Shown here: positions 37,388 to 46,301 of the stretch, in pieces | Position numbering within the stretch: the stretch's first letter is position 1 | Layout: each line of letters opens with the position of its first letter | Origin: JAMQPK01 sp963782595 | GTDB taxonomy: Bacteria > Acidobacteriota > Vicinamibacteria > Vicinamibacterales > JAMQPK01 | Assembly (NCBI GenBank): GCA_963782595.1 | Contig: CAWAKJ010000005.1 | Span: 124,001-188,000, forward strand | Length of the DNA stretch: 64,000 nucleotides | Reading direction: 5' to 3' | Translations under genes and position numbers: made by a program | Notes under the pieces: generated by a model | Seen by the model: only the letters and a program-made list of their open reading frames with translations | Databases searched by the model: none | What the model was told of the DNA's origin: nothing

Positions 37388-38260
37388 GTGAATAAGACTG
37401 CTGTCCTCCGCACAAAACCCGTTGAGGCACCGATCTCGCGTTACCGGGTGCAGGTCCTGGACCGCACGATTGCGGTGCTCCAGGCGATCGCCGATTCGGA
37501 GACGGATTTGGCTGCGGCCGAAATCGCCCGGCAGCTCCGACTGCATAAGAGCACTGTTCACCGCCTGCTCGTCGTGCTCGAGCACTATCGCCTTATCAAA
37601 AGGGGCCCGGAAGGGACCTACCGGCTCGGTACGCGTCTCATCGAGTTAGGCGAGTCGGCGATCGCGAGGCTCAAGCTGAGCGAACACGCCAAGCCATTCC
37701 TGCGCGAGCTTGCGAATCAGACCGGCGAAGGTGCGCACGTGACGATTTTGAGCGGCGCCGAGATGTTGTCGATTGCCCACGTCGAGGGCCGCTGGAGCCT
37801 GCAGTCGTTGACGAGGACAGGGCAGCGTACCCTGATCCATTGCACCGCGGCGGGCAAGGCCGTGCTCGCGTATCTCTCCCCTGAGGCGTGCGACGAGGCG
37901 ATTGCAAGGCTGCAGTTCGCGCGGCGGACCCGCCGGACCATCGTCAAGCCATCGGCGTACAAGATGGAGCTGATGCGCGTTCGCGAAGCCGGGTATGCGG
38001 TTGACGATGAGGAGTTCGAAGAAGGACTCCGCTGTGTCGGCGCTCCGGTTTTCGACCATCGGGGGCACGTCGTGGCCTCGATCAGCACGGCCGCCCCGGT
38101 GTTCCGCCTCAGAAAGGATCAACTGCCACACGTCGCCCGCCTGGTCATCGCCGCGGCACAGGGCCTGTCCGAGGACCTGGGTTATCAGGATCCAACGGCT
38201 TCCAAGCGCGAAACCGCTGCACGACTGGCGGCAGGCCGCGCGAAAGGCCGCCGGTCTTAG
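37388..38260 (+). CDS. IclR-family transcriptional regulator
   Basis: The 290-residue protein starts at GTG (37388) without an obvious SD. The N-terminal winged helix (residues about 20-80) reads VLDRTIAVLQAIADSE and AAEIARQLRLHKSTVHRLLVVLE. The C-terminal effector domain (about 95-265) has HVTILSGAEMLSIAHVEG, HCTAAGKAVLAYL and the closing GLRCVGAPVFDHRGHVVASI. The basic tail is GRAKGRRS. IclR proteins sense small organic acids or aromatics and usually control nearby catabolic genes. Neighbours are the receptor pair and the copper monooxygenase/cupin genes; which it controls is not visible. Confidence 0.93.
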   Translation: MNKTAVLRTKPVEAPISRYRVQVLDRTIAVLQAIADSETDLAAAEIARQLRLHKSTVHRLLVVLEHYRLIKRGPEGTYRLGTRLIELGESAIARLKLSEHAKPFLRELANQTGEGAHVTILSGAEMLSIAHVEGRWSLQSLTRTGQRTLIHCTAAGKAVLAYLSPEACDEAIARLQFARRTRRTIVKPSAYKMELMRVREAGYAVDDEEFEEGLRCVGAPVFDHRGHVVASISTAAPVFRLRKDQLPHVARLVIAAAQGLSEDLGYQDPTASKRETAARLAAGRAKGRRS

Positions 38261-38362
38261 CCGGCCTGGCAGGATTTCACAATGTGATATTCCTGTCGTG
38301 GCGGTGAAACCGGTGGATTATAATATTCGGGCGCGTTTCAACAGCATTCAGAGGAGTTCGCT

Positions 38363-39742
38363 ATGCGGCGATTGATCGTCGGGGCCCTCTTCCTGTTCGT
38401 GGCGGCGATGGTAGTGACCCTGCCGCTGTCGACCACGTCCGTTTCGGCGGCGGTTCCCGCCAATCCCACATTCAACAAAGACGTTCTGCCGATTCTTCAG
38501 AAGAATTGTCAGGAGTGCCACCGGCCCGGCGCGATCGCGCCGATGTCGTTCCTCACGTTCACGGACACTCGTCCCTACGCGAGAGCGATCGCGAAGTCCG
38601 TCCTCAACAGGACGATGCCGCCATGGTTCGCCGATCCGGCGGTCGGGCACTTCGAGAACGCCAGATTCCTCAACCGCGAGGAGATCGAGACCCTCACTGC
38701 GTGGGCCGACAAAGGCGCAGTCGAGGGGGACGCCAAAGACAAGCCTGCGCCGGTGGTGTTCGACGATGGATGGACGATCGGCAAGCCGGACATCACCGTG
38801 ACGATGCCGAAAGACATCGAGATCCCGGCCACTGGAATCTTCGATCAGGCGAACGTGCTGGTGACCGCCCATTTTGACAAGGATGTGTGGGTGAAGGCCG
38901 CCGAAGTGCGCCCGGGCAATGCGCGGGTCGTTCACCATATGAAGGCGTGGATCCGCCCGCCGAATTCGACATGGATGAAGGACGCGCCTGAAGGCGTGAT
39001 GTACAACCCGCCGCGCGGCGCGCAGGGATTCGATGGTGTCGCGCCCCAGGCGCCACCGTTGTCGGCGACCGGCTACCTTCCCGTGCAGGACATTCTGGCG
39101 AAATACAATCCCGGCGTCGAAGGCCAGGAGTTCGCCACCGGCAATGCGGCGAAGTTCATCGCCGCCGGTTCAGACATCGTGTTCGAGGTGCATTACACCG
39201 CGACGGGCAAGCCGGAAACCGATCGGTCATCGGTCGGAATCGTCCTTGCTGATGGTCCACCGCGGCAGCGTCATCTCACGACGACGGCGATTAGCTCGCG
39301 CGATTTCGAGATCCCCGCAGGCGCAACGAACCACGTCGTGACCGGCGAGACCGTCGTCAACGAGCCTGCAAAGCTGGTCTGGATACAGCCGCACATGCAC
39401 TATCGCGCCAAGGACTATGTGCTGACGGTCGTGTATCCGTCGGGCGAGGAGCAGACGATCCTTCGTGTGCCGAATTACCGGTTCGACTGGCAGATCGGGT
39501 ACGAACTCGCCGAGCCGATCGATCTTCCCAAGGGCACGAAGTTCAAGACCGTTGCGCACTACGACAACTCGCCCGCGAACAAGTTCAATCCCGACCCGAC
39601 GAAAAACGTGACATACGGGGCGCAGAGCTGGGACGAGATGCACGTGACGTTTGTCGGAATTCTGATCGACGCCAAGACGAATCCGGCCCGGACGTTCGGC
39701 GGAGGCGCAGGCCGCCGACCGGTCGCACCGGTCCCCGAGTAG
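38363..39742 (+). CDS. Cytochrome c fused to a PHM-like type II copper monooxygenase
   Basis: A 459-residue protein with SD (AGAGGAG) and signal peptide ending SVSAA. Residues about 35-125 form a cytochrome-like domain with CQECH (49-53). The rest resembles copper type II ascorbate-dependent monooxygenases (PHM/DBM family). The full ligand set is recognisable: HH at 191-192 and His277 (FEVHYT) for the CuH site, and His344/His346 (QPHMHYRA) plus Met426 (WDEMHVTF) for the CuM site. PHM enzymes hydroxylate C-H bonds using two single-electron reductions, so the fused heme domain is a plausible built-in electron donor instead of ascorbate. The substrate is unknown. It lies in front of a bicupin gene. 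Confidence 0.82.
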   Translation: MRRLIVGALFLFVAAMVVTLPLSTTSVSAAVPANPTFNKDVLPILQKNCQECHRPGAIAPMSFLTFTDTRPYARAIAKSVLNRTMPPWFADPAVGHFENARFLNREEIETLTAWADKGAVEGDAKDKPAPVVFDDGWTIGKPDITVTMPKDIEIPATGIFDQANVLVTAHFDKDVWVKAAEVRPGNARVVHHMKAWIRPPNSTWMKDAPEGVMYNPPRGAQGFDGVAPQAPPLSATGYLPVQDILAKYNPGVEGQEFATGNAAKFIAAGSDIVFEVHYTATGKPETDRSSVGIVLADGPPRQRHLTTTAISSRDFEIPAGATNHVVTGETVVNEPAKLVWIQPHMHYRAKDYVLTVVYPSGEEQTILRVPNYRFDWQIGYELAEPIDLPKGTKFKTVAHYDNSPANKFNPDPTKNVTYGAQSWDEMHVTFVGILIDAKTNPARTFGGGAGRRPVAPVPE

Positions 39743-39756
39743 CACGGGTTAGTAGT

Positions 39757-39806
39757 GTCCGGCTTTAGCCGGACCGAGCGTTAGTAGTGTCCGGCTTTAG
39801 CCGGAC
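39757..39806. repeat. Two tandem copies of palindromic repeat R1
   Basis: GTCCGGCTTTAGCCGGAC occurs at 39757-39774 and again at 39789-39806, each preceded by TTAGTAGT. They fill most of the 81-base gap between the copper monooxygenase and bicupin genes. Confidence 0.85.
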
Positions 39807-39823
39807 GTGAGGAGCAGATCGCG

Positions 39824-40897
39824 ATGAGGAACGCTTGTCTCGCAGGCGCGGCAATCATCTCTGTGATCGGCGGCATCACCTTCGCGCAAGGCCCCTCGGC
39901 CCTTCGGCCCTTCGAGAGCCTCAGGGTCGTCCCGAGCAGCGTCGAGGGACGGCAGGCTCAGGGCCGTCTCGAGCAGAGTCGAGAGACGGCACCGCGCGCG
40001 TCCGCCGGACCGATTGCCACGCAGCGGCCACTCGCCCAGCGCATCGCTCATTACGATCCGGCGAAAAACCGGCTCTCGCCGTCAGTGCACGCGGGCGCCG
40101 GTCCGCTGAGTTACGGTTCGATGCTCGGCGAAGACGATACCGACACCAACCTCTGGTTCCTGCACCGCGGCTTCATTCATCCCAAAGGCGGCATCGGCGG
40201 TCATTTCCACAATAACTGCGAAGAGATGTTCGTCATTCTCGACGGAGAAGCGCAGTTCACGATCGATGGCCGTACCTCGCTGCTGAAGGGGCCCGCCGGC
40301 GCACCGGTGCGCATGGGTCACTGGCACGCGATCTACAACCCGACCGACAAGCCTGTCGAGTGGATGAACATCAACGTGACGGCCATCAAGGGATGGTACG
40401 ACGCATTCGATCTCTCCGACTCGCGTGTGAACGCGCCGCTCGATCCGGTTCCGCCGTTCATGACCATGCGGCTAGACCGCACGTTGCTGCGGCCGTTCAA
40501 CGCCGTTCAAGGCGGTAAAGGCGAAGTGCAGGCACGGCGCGCCCTGGATGTGCCGGTGTTCCTCGGGCCGTGGGGATATGTCGATCACCTGTTGATTCCG
40601 GCCGGGTCGTCCATCGGGCCGAGCACCAATGCCGAGATCGGCGGGTTCTACTACGTGCTGGCCGGCGAGGGAACCGTGACGATCGGCTCCGAAACGGCGG
40701 CGATCAAAGCGCACGACGCGGTGCCGTTGAGGTTCAACGAGACCAAATCGTTTGCCGCGTCGGCTAATGCGCCTCTGGAGTTGATGGCGATCGGTGTCGT
40801 CAAGGACGCTGCCCGCCGGTTCGAGATCGTCGGCCGCAACCCCTTCGTGCCGGCTCGCGGAACGCCGCCGGCGCGCGGCGCGGCGCCGCCGCGCTAG
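39824..40897 (+). CDS. Exported bicupin protein with repeat-derived N-terminal insert
   Basis: A 357-residue protein with SD-like GAGGAG and a signal peptide ending TFAQ. Cupin 1 carries the metal motif GGHFHNNCEEMFVILDGE and the second His block GHWHAIYN, so it can bind a metal. Cupin 2 (LLIPAGSSIGPSTNAEIGGF) lacks the histidines. The family may be a dioxygenase or isomerase; the reaction is unknown. Residues about 24-60 (ALRPFESLRVV..., QGRLEQSRET) have no counterpart in the otherwise collinear paralog at 46298 and are encoded by inverted-repeat DNA. The tail is rich in Pro, Ala and Arg. Confidence 0.82.
   Translation: MRNACLAGAAIISVIGGITFAQGPSALRPFESLRVVPSSVEGRQAQGRLEQSRETAPRASAGPIATQRPLAQRIAHYDPAKNRLSPSVHAGAGPLSYGSMLGEDDTDTNLWFLHRGFIHPKGGIGGHFHNNCEEMFVILDGEAQFTIDGRTSLLKGPAGAPVRMGHWHAIYNPTDKPVEWMNINVTAIKGWYDAFDLSDSRVNAPLDPVPPFMTMRLDRTLLRPFNAVQGGKGEVQARRALDVPVFLGPWGYVDHLLIPAGSSIGPSTNAEIGGFYYVLAGEGTVTIGSETAAIKAHDAVPLRFNETKSFAASANAPLELMAIGVVKDAARRFEIVGRNPFVPARGTPPARGAAPPR
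39885..39995. repeat. Repeat element inserted in the 39824 cupin gene
   Basis: The stretch contains CCTTCGAGAGCCTCAGGG-type sequence and the palindromic GTCTCGAGCAGAGTCGAG (39966-39983). That 18-mer recurs exactly, in reverse, at 48663-48680 inside the MFS gene. The paralogous cupin at 46298 has a shorter, unrelated linker here. Confidence 0.7.
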
Positions 40898-40918
40898 GCG
40901 GTTTCCAATGTGCGTAGT

Positions 40919-40962
40919 GTCCGCCTTCAGGCGGACCTCGTGAAGTCCGGCTAAAGCCGGAC
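40919..40962. repeat. Two palindromic repeats R1 (one variant), followed by a T-run
   Basis: GTCCGCCTTCAGGCGGAC (40919-40936) is a compensated variant: both arms changed from GG to CG, keeping the stem. GTCCGGCTAAAGCCGGAC (40945-40962) is a standard copy. A T6 run at 40980-40985 follows. The block lies just after the bicupin stop and probably ends that transcript; the remaining 120 bases up to 41105 hold no gene. Confidence 0.75.
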
Positions 40963-41105
40963 GCTACGTGCGGCACGCCTTTTTTACCCACCCCGGTCAG
41001 ATCCGCCCTTTTGGATTGTCCAACGAAACCTGATTTCGCATTGCGAGACTATGGTAGGGTTTACCAAATCCATCCGGGAGGTTTCGTCGTTCAGGAGGTG
41101 TAGCC

Positions 41106-41549
41106 GTGAAGCGCTCCGGTTTCCTGATAGTTCTCGCGTTTTTGCTTCTATTGATTGTCACCGGGGTGCCGTCCGCGCAGAGCGCGGACGCGGACGTGCG
41201 CAAGGCCGAGCGCGATCGGTTCGCCGCCATGGTGAAGAACGATGTGGCCGCTCTCGACAAGCTGCTCGCCCCTGAGCTGATTTACACCCACGGCGACGGC
41301 CGCGTCGTCGACAAGGCCGGCTTCATCGCCGACCTCAAAACCGGCGACTTCAAGTACGTCAGCATCGACGCAGCCGATCCGAAAGTGCGCGTCATCGGCG
41401 ATACGGCGATCGTCGCCGGCGCTGCCGGGATGAGCGTCGTCAACAAAGGCGCCCCGGCCAAGATTCGCATCGTCTACTCGAACACACAACTTCGTCGCAA
41501 CGGATCGTGGCAGATGGTTTCCTGGCATGCCACGCGGCTTCCTCAATAG
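41106..41549 (+). CDS. Exported NTF2-like (SnoaL/DUF4440-type) protein
   Basis: A 147-residue protein that starts at GTG with a perfect SD (AGGAGGTG, five-base spacing). A signal peptide ends VPSAQSA. The remainder has the cone-shaped NTF2-like pattern: ERDRFAAMVKNDVAALDKLL, LIYTHGDGRVVDKAGFIADL, VRVIGDTAIVAG and a final NGSWQMVSWHATRL. NTF2-like proteins bind small hydrophobic ligands or act as isomerases; nothing here identifies the ligand. It lies 18 bases before the next receptor, whose SD it precedes, so the two are probably co-transcribed. Confidence 0.82.
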   Translation: MKRSGFLIVLAFLLLLIVTGVPSAQSADADVRKAERDRFAAMVKNDVAALDKLLAPELIYTHGDGRVVDKAGFIADLKTGDFKYVSIDAADPKVRVIGDTAIVAGAAGMSVVNKGAPAKIRIVYSNTQLRRNGSWQMVSWHATRLPQ

Positions 41550-41567
41550 GGAAGAGGGAGGGGAGCA

Positions 41568-44540
41568 ATGAGACCGACTATTGGCCTGGCAGTTCTGATC
41601 GGGTTGGTCATCGTCGCCACGCCGGCGCGGGTTGAGGCGCAGGGCGCGAGCGGCATGGCCGGCGTGGTTCGCGACACGAACGGCGGGGTCATGCCCGGCG
41701 TCACGGTGGAGGCATCGAGCGATGCGTTGATCGAGAAGGTCCGCACGACCGTGACGGGCGCCGATGGCAGCTACAGAATTCTCGACCTGCGTCCGGGCGT
41801 CTATACCGTGACGTTTGCGCTCAGCGGCTTCCGGACAATTCGCCGCGAAGGCGTCGAGCTTCCTGCAGCCTTTACGGCGACGATCAATGCCGATCTGGAG
41901 GTTGGGGCCATCGCCGAGACGATTACCGTGAGCGGCGCCGCGCCTCTCGTGGACGTGCAGAACGTCACGTCCAATCAGGTGATGTCCAGAGAGCTGCTCG
42001 ATGCCATCCCGGTGACCTCGCGATCTCCGCAAGGCTTCGCTGCGTTGATGCCGGGTGTCATTGGTCAGGGCATCGCCGGTACACCCGGCGGCCGCGAAGA
42101 GATGAACACCGGCAGCCACGGCGCGCAGGCGCGCGATTCGCTCTACCTCATCGACGGCGCGAGCGTTGGCGGCGTGCGCGGTGAAGGAGGAGCGGCAGCC
42201 TTCTTTCGTATCTCTCAGGCCTACGTCGGCGAGATCACCGTCACCCTTGGTGGAGGCACGGCCGAACTCGCCTACAGCGGGACCGTCACCAATGTGATCC
42301 CCAAGGAAGGGGGCAATCGCATCGCGGGCACGGTGTACTTTGACTATGCCGGCAAGAGTTTCTCCGCGAGCAATCTGACGCCGGAGCTCGAAGCTCAGGG
42401 CTTCACAAAGGACAGCCTCAGCAATCTTCGCAAACTGTGGGACGTCAGTCCGTCGGTCGGCGGCCCGATTGCATCGAACAAACTCTGGTTCTTTACCTCA
42501 TTCCGTCATGCCGGCAGCGTGCAGACGCGTGCGGGACTCTTCGAAAACGCAACGCCGCTCGGATGGGTCTACACACCAGACAGAACCAAGCCGGCCGTCA
42601 TCAGGCTCGTGGACAAGAGCCAGAACCTGCGGCTCACCTGGCAGGCGACGCAGAAGAACAAGTTCAGCGCGTTTGTCGACAATCAGCCGCACATCGTCTA
42701 TCAGCGCGGTTATCAGAATCAGATCTCGCCAGAGGCGACGGCGTACGCGCCGTTTCCGAATTTCTTCTACGCACTCAACTGGAAATCGACAGTCAGCAGC
42801 CGGCTGCTGGTGGACTCCAGCCTGACATACAACTCGACGGATATTCCACAGTACCCGCACACACCGGAGACCTGCGATTGTGACTCGCCGGCCGTGACGC
42901 CAGACGTGATCTCGGCCCTCGACAGCCAGACTGGCATCATGTTCCGGGCCAACTCGGGCCTGCTGAACGTCGAGCCCTATGGCAACAGCAACAGCCGGGC
43001 GATTCGATACATCTCCAGCCTCTCGTACGTCACCGGCAACCACGCGGCGAAAATCGGGTTCAGGTTGATGCGAGGCCGCGAGTGGTTCGGATGGGACATC
43101 AACGGTGCACGCGGCTACACGTTGCGCAGCGGAGTACCGCAGTCGATTACGCAATGGGCGACGCCGATCCGCTGGCAGAACAACGTGAACGCGGATTTTG
43201 GACTGTTCGTCCAGGATCAGTGGACGATGAAGAGAGTGACCGTGACCGGCGGCCTCCGCTATGACTATTGGGATGGCGGTGCCGAAGCCACGGATCTGGG
43301 AGCAGGTCCGTACGTGGGCGCCCGCAGCTTCGCCGGCACGGAACACTACCCGCGCTGGAAGGACTTGTCGCCTCGCATCGGCGTCGCATGGGACGTGTTT
43401 GGCGATTCGAAGACGGCATTGAAGGCGAGCGCCGGCCGTTTCATCACCACGACATCGAGCTCGGGCGGCTTCGGTGCGCCGTTTGGCGGAGACAGCCCGA
43501 ATCCGGTGGTTCGCTCGGTGTTGTCTGTCACTCGCAACTGGACCGACTCGAACAGCAACTACATTCCTGATTGCGATCTGAGGAATCCTCTGATAAACGG
43601 CGAGTGCCAACAGATCAGCAACCTGAATTTCGGTCAGAACAACCCGAACGCGCTCACGATCTCGCCCGACATCCTCAATGGCAATCGTCAAAACAACTGG
43701 GACATGTCCGTCGTGCTGCAGCGACAGCTCATGACCGGTGTGTCGGTGTCGGGAGGCTATTACCGGAAGATCTTCCAGAACTTCACGGTGACCGAGAACG
43801 TCCTGTTCCAGCCTTCCGACTACAAGGAGTACTGCGTGACCGCTCCCGTGGATTCGCGTCTGCCCAACGGGGGCGGATATCAGATGTGCGGCCTCTACGA
43901 CCTCGACCCGACGCTCTTCGGCCGAGGCACGCAGGCGATTCAGCTCGAGTCGATGTTCGGCGAGCGCAAATCGTCGTACGACGGGTTCGATCTCACCGGT
44001 CAGGCGCGGTTGCCACGCGGCGTCAACATTTCGGGCGGCATGAACATGGGACGAACCCGCACCAATACGTGCTTTGTCGTCGACTCGCCGCAAGCGTTGC
44101 GCTTCTGCGACACCAGGCCGCCCTTCCAGCCGAACATGGCGTTTGTGGGCGTGCTCCCGCTGCCCTGGTATGGAATCTCGACGGCCTTCACCTATCGCGA
44201 CTATCCCGGGTTCGGGATCACGGCCACGCAGCAGTACACGGCAGCGCAGATTGTTCCATCGCTTGGCCGTCCGTTCTCGAGCGGCGCGAACGGGACGGTG
44301 AACGTGCCATTAATCGAGCCCGGCACCATGTTCGGGCCGCGCCAGCGACAGTTTGATTTCCGGCTATCGAAGCGATTCCGGTTCGACGCGTTGCGCTTCG
44401 CTGCGAATCTCGATGTGTCGAATCTGATGAACTCGAGCACGGCCACGGGAGCCGTCACCACGTTCGGTTCGAATTGGTTGAGGCCAACGCTCATCCAGAA
44501 GGGACGCTGGATGAAGATCGGATTGCAGCTGGATTTCTAA
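41568..44540 (+). CDS. Oar-like TonB-dependent outer-membrane receptor
   Basis: The 990-residue protein has SD GGGAGGGGAG and a signal peptide ending ARVEAQ. The regulatory domain is GASGMAGVVRDTNGGVMPGV. The plug region has IPVTSRSPQGFAALMPGVIG and DSLYLIDGASVGGVRG, and the barrel entry TVTNVIPKEGGNRIAGTV. It ends IGLQLDF. Its stop codon directly abuts the start of the 44541 quinoprotein gene, so the pair is translationally linked. It belongs to a different branch from the 30476 receptor (different plug wording, shorter barrel). Confidence 0.92.
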   Translation: MRPTIGLAVLIGLVIVATPARVEAQGASGMAGVVRDTNGGVMPGVTVEASSDALIEKVRTTVTGADGSYRILDLRPGVYTVTFALSGFRTIRREGVELPAAFTATINADLEVGAIAETITVSGAAPLVDVQNVTSNQVMSRELLDAIPVTSRSPQGFAALMPGVIGQGIAGTPGGREEMNTGSHGAQARDSLYLIDGASVGGVRGEGGAAAFFRISQAYVGEITVTLGGGTAELAYSGTVTNVIPKEGGNRIAGTVYFDYAGKSFSASNLTPELEAQGFTKDSLSNLRKLWDVSPSVGGPIASNKLWFFTSFRHAGSVQTRAGLFENATPLGWVYTPDRTKPAVIRLVDKSQNLRLTWQATQKNKFSAFVDNQPHIVYQRGYQNQISPEATAYAPFPNFFYALNWKSTVSSRLLVDSSLTYNSTDIPQYPHTPETCDCDSPAVTPDVISALDSQTGIMFRANSGLLNVEPYGNSNSRAIRYISSLSYVTGNHAAKIGFRLMRGREWFGWDINGARGYTLRSGVPQSITQWATPIRWQNNVNADFGLFVQDQWTMKRVTVTGGLRYDYWDGGAEATDLGAGPYVGARSFAGTEHYPRWKDLSPRIGVAWDVFGDSKTALKASAGRFITTTSSSGGFGAPFGGDSPNPVVRSVLSVTRNWTDSNSNYIPDCDLRNPLINGECQQISNLNFGQNNPNALTISPDILNGNRQNNWDMSVVLQRQLMTGVSVSGGYYRKIFQNFTVTENVLFQPSDYKEYCVTAPVDSRLPNGGGYQMCGLYDLDPTLFGRGTQAIQLESMFGERKSSYDGFDLTGQARLPRGVNISGGMNMGRTRTNTCFVVDSPQALRFCDTRPPFQPNMAFVGVLPLPWYGISTAFTYRDYPGFGITATQQYTAAQIVPSLGRPFSSGANGTVNVPLIEPGTMFGPRQRQFDFRLSKRFRFDALRFAANLDVSNLMNSSTATGAVTTFGSNWLRPTLIQKGRWMKIGLQLDF

Positions 44541-46301
44541 ATGTCTAAACGGTTCTTGGTTCTCGGTTCTGCGGTGCTGGGGTTCTGGTTCCTCGTTCTG
44601 GGTTCGACGGCTCTCACGCAGCGGGGGGCGTCCCCGCCGTCGCCGATGCGAGCGGCAACCTACGAGTTGACCGACGGCCGCACCATCAGCGGCACGGCCC
44701 TCAATCAAGAGGGTGCCGACGATGTTCAGTTGCGCACGAACGAGGGCAAAATCCTGCTCCTCAGGAAAACGGGTGCGCGCTACCGCGTCGTCACCTCGAC
44801 TGTTGACTGGCCGAGCTACGACGGTGGGCAAAGCGGCAATCGGTACACGACGCTGACGCAGCTGAACAAGTCGAACGTCGAGCGCCTCGCGCCCAGGTGG
44901 ATCTACACAATCCCCACATCGGTGCGTCTGCAAACCACGCCGGTGGTGGCCGGCGGCATCATGTACGTGACGAGCGCCAACGAATGCTACGCACTCGATG
45001 CGGGCAATGGCCGCGAGATCTGGCGGTTTCAGCGTCCGCGCACGAAAGGGCTCGTCGGCAACGCCGCCGGCGGCATCAATCGCGGCGTTGCGGTGTCGGG
45101 CGATCGCCTGTTCATGGTGACCGACCACGCGCACCTCATTGCGCTGAATCGATTCACCGGTGATCTCCTCTGGGATACCGAGATGGCGGACTGGCGCCTG
45201 AACTACAACGCAACGGCGGCGCCGTTGATTGTGGGCGATCTCGTGATCGCCGGGACAGCCGGCGGAGAGCAGGGCGTGCGCGGATTTCTGGCCGCTTACA
45301 ATCAAGCAACCGGCAGCGAGGAGTGGCGGTTCTGGACCGTGCCGAAGCCGGGCGAGCCAGGATCGGAAACATGGGTTGGCACGGGCATCGAACATCCGGG
45401 CGGTGTTACATGGATGACCGGCGTGTACGACCCGGAGCTGCAGCTGGTGTACTGGACAACCGGCAACCCGAGCCCCGACTACAACGGTGACGATCGGATT
45501 GGCGACAACCTGTACGCGAGCTCCGTCGTTGCGCTAGAAGCCCGCACAGGTCGGCTCAAATGGCACTTCCAGTTCACACCGCACAACGTGTGGGACTGGG
45601 ATGCGCAGCAGCCAACCGTGCTCGTCGACACGACGTGGGAAGGGCGGCCGCGCAAGCTCCTCGTTCAGGCGAGCCGCAATGGATTTTTCTACGTGATCGA
45701 TCGGACGGACGGCAAATTCCTGCTCGGAAAGCCGTTCGTGAAAAACCTGACTTGGGCGAGCGAGATCGGCGCCGATGGACGTCCGGTGCTGGTTCCGGGG
45801 CAAGTGCCGACACCGGAAGGAACGCGGATCTGCCCTTCGGCCCATGGCGCCGCAAATTGGTACTCCACGTCGTTCAGTCCGCAAACCGGGCTCTATTACG
45901 TGCAGACTCTCGAGAACTGCAACGTCTTCGTCAAGAGCGTCAGCGAGTGGGTTGCCGGAAAGTCCTACTGGGGCGGCTCCACGCGTCAGGCACAAGATGC
46001 GCCCAACCAGAAGATTCTTCGCGCCATCGACGTGAAGACCGGCAAAGTGGCGTGGGAACTGCCACAGGTCGGCCCCGGGGCTGCGCGCGGCGGCACGCTC
46101 GTGACTGCGAGCGGACTGCTTTTCTTCTGTGACGATCAGGATCGATTCGTGGCCGCCGACGCGTCAACGGGCAAGCTGCTGTGGCAGTTCGGCACCAACA
46201 GCGTCTGGCGCGCCTCTCCGATGACCTACGAGTTCGATGGGCAGCAGCATGTCGCTATTGCATCCGGGTCGAACATCATCGCATTTGGGCTGGTGAAATG
46301 A
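44541..46301 (+). CDS. PQQ quinoprotein dehydrogenase with N-terminal cytochrome-tail-like domain
   Basis: A 586-residue protein. The leader RFLVLGSAVLGFWFLVLGST is encoded by a degenerate GGTTCTNG heptamer array (44550-44607). Residues about 40-88 (YELTDGRTISGTALNQEG, VQLRTNEGKILLLRKTG) match the beta tail of the neighbouring cytochromes, but the heme half is absent. The PQQ propeller follows: WPSYDGGQSGNRYTTLTQL, Glu in GTAGGEQGVRG, Asn in TTGNPSPDYNG, and catalytic Asp in PHNVWDWD with a second Asp two residues on. There is no CysCys pair. No cytochrome gene adjoins it, so the electron acceptor must be encoded elsewhere. It overlaps the next cupin by 4 bases. Confidence 0.88.
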   Translation: MSKRFLVLGSAVLGFWFLVLGSTALTQRGASPPSPMRAATYELTDGRTISGTALNQEGADDVQLRTNEGKILLLRKTGARYRVVTSTVDWPSYDGGQSGNRYTTLTQLNKSNVERLAPRWIYTIPTSVRLQTTPVVAGGIMYVTSANECYALDAGNGREIWRFQRPRTKGLVGNAAGGINRGVAVSGDRLFMVTDHAHLIALNRFTGDLLWDTEMADWRLNYNATAAPLIVGDLVIAGTAGGEQGVRGFLAAYNQATGSEEWRFWTVPKPGEPGSETWVGTGIEHPGGVTWMTGVYDPELQLVYWTTGNPSPDYNGDDRIGDNLYASSVVALEARTGRLKWHFQFTPHNVWDWDAQQPTVLVDTTWEGRPRKLLVQASRNGFFYVIDRTDGKFLLGKPFVKNLTWASEIGADGRPVLVPGQVPTPEGTRICPSAHGAANWYSTSFSPQTGLYYVQTLENCNVFVKSVSEWVAGKSYWGGSTRQAQDAPNQKILRAIDVKTGKVAWELPQVGPGAARGGTLVTASGLLFFCDDQDRFVAADASTGKLLWQFGTNSVWRASPMTYEFDGQQHVAIASGSNIIAFGLVK

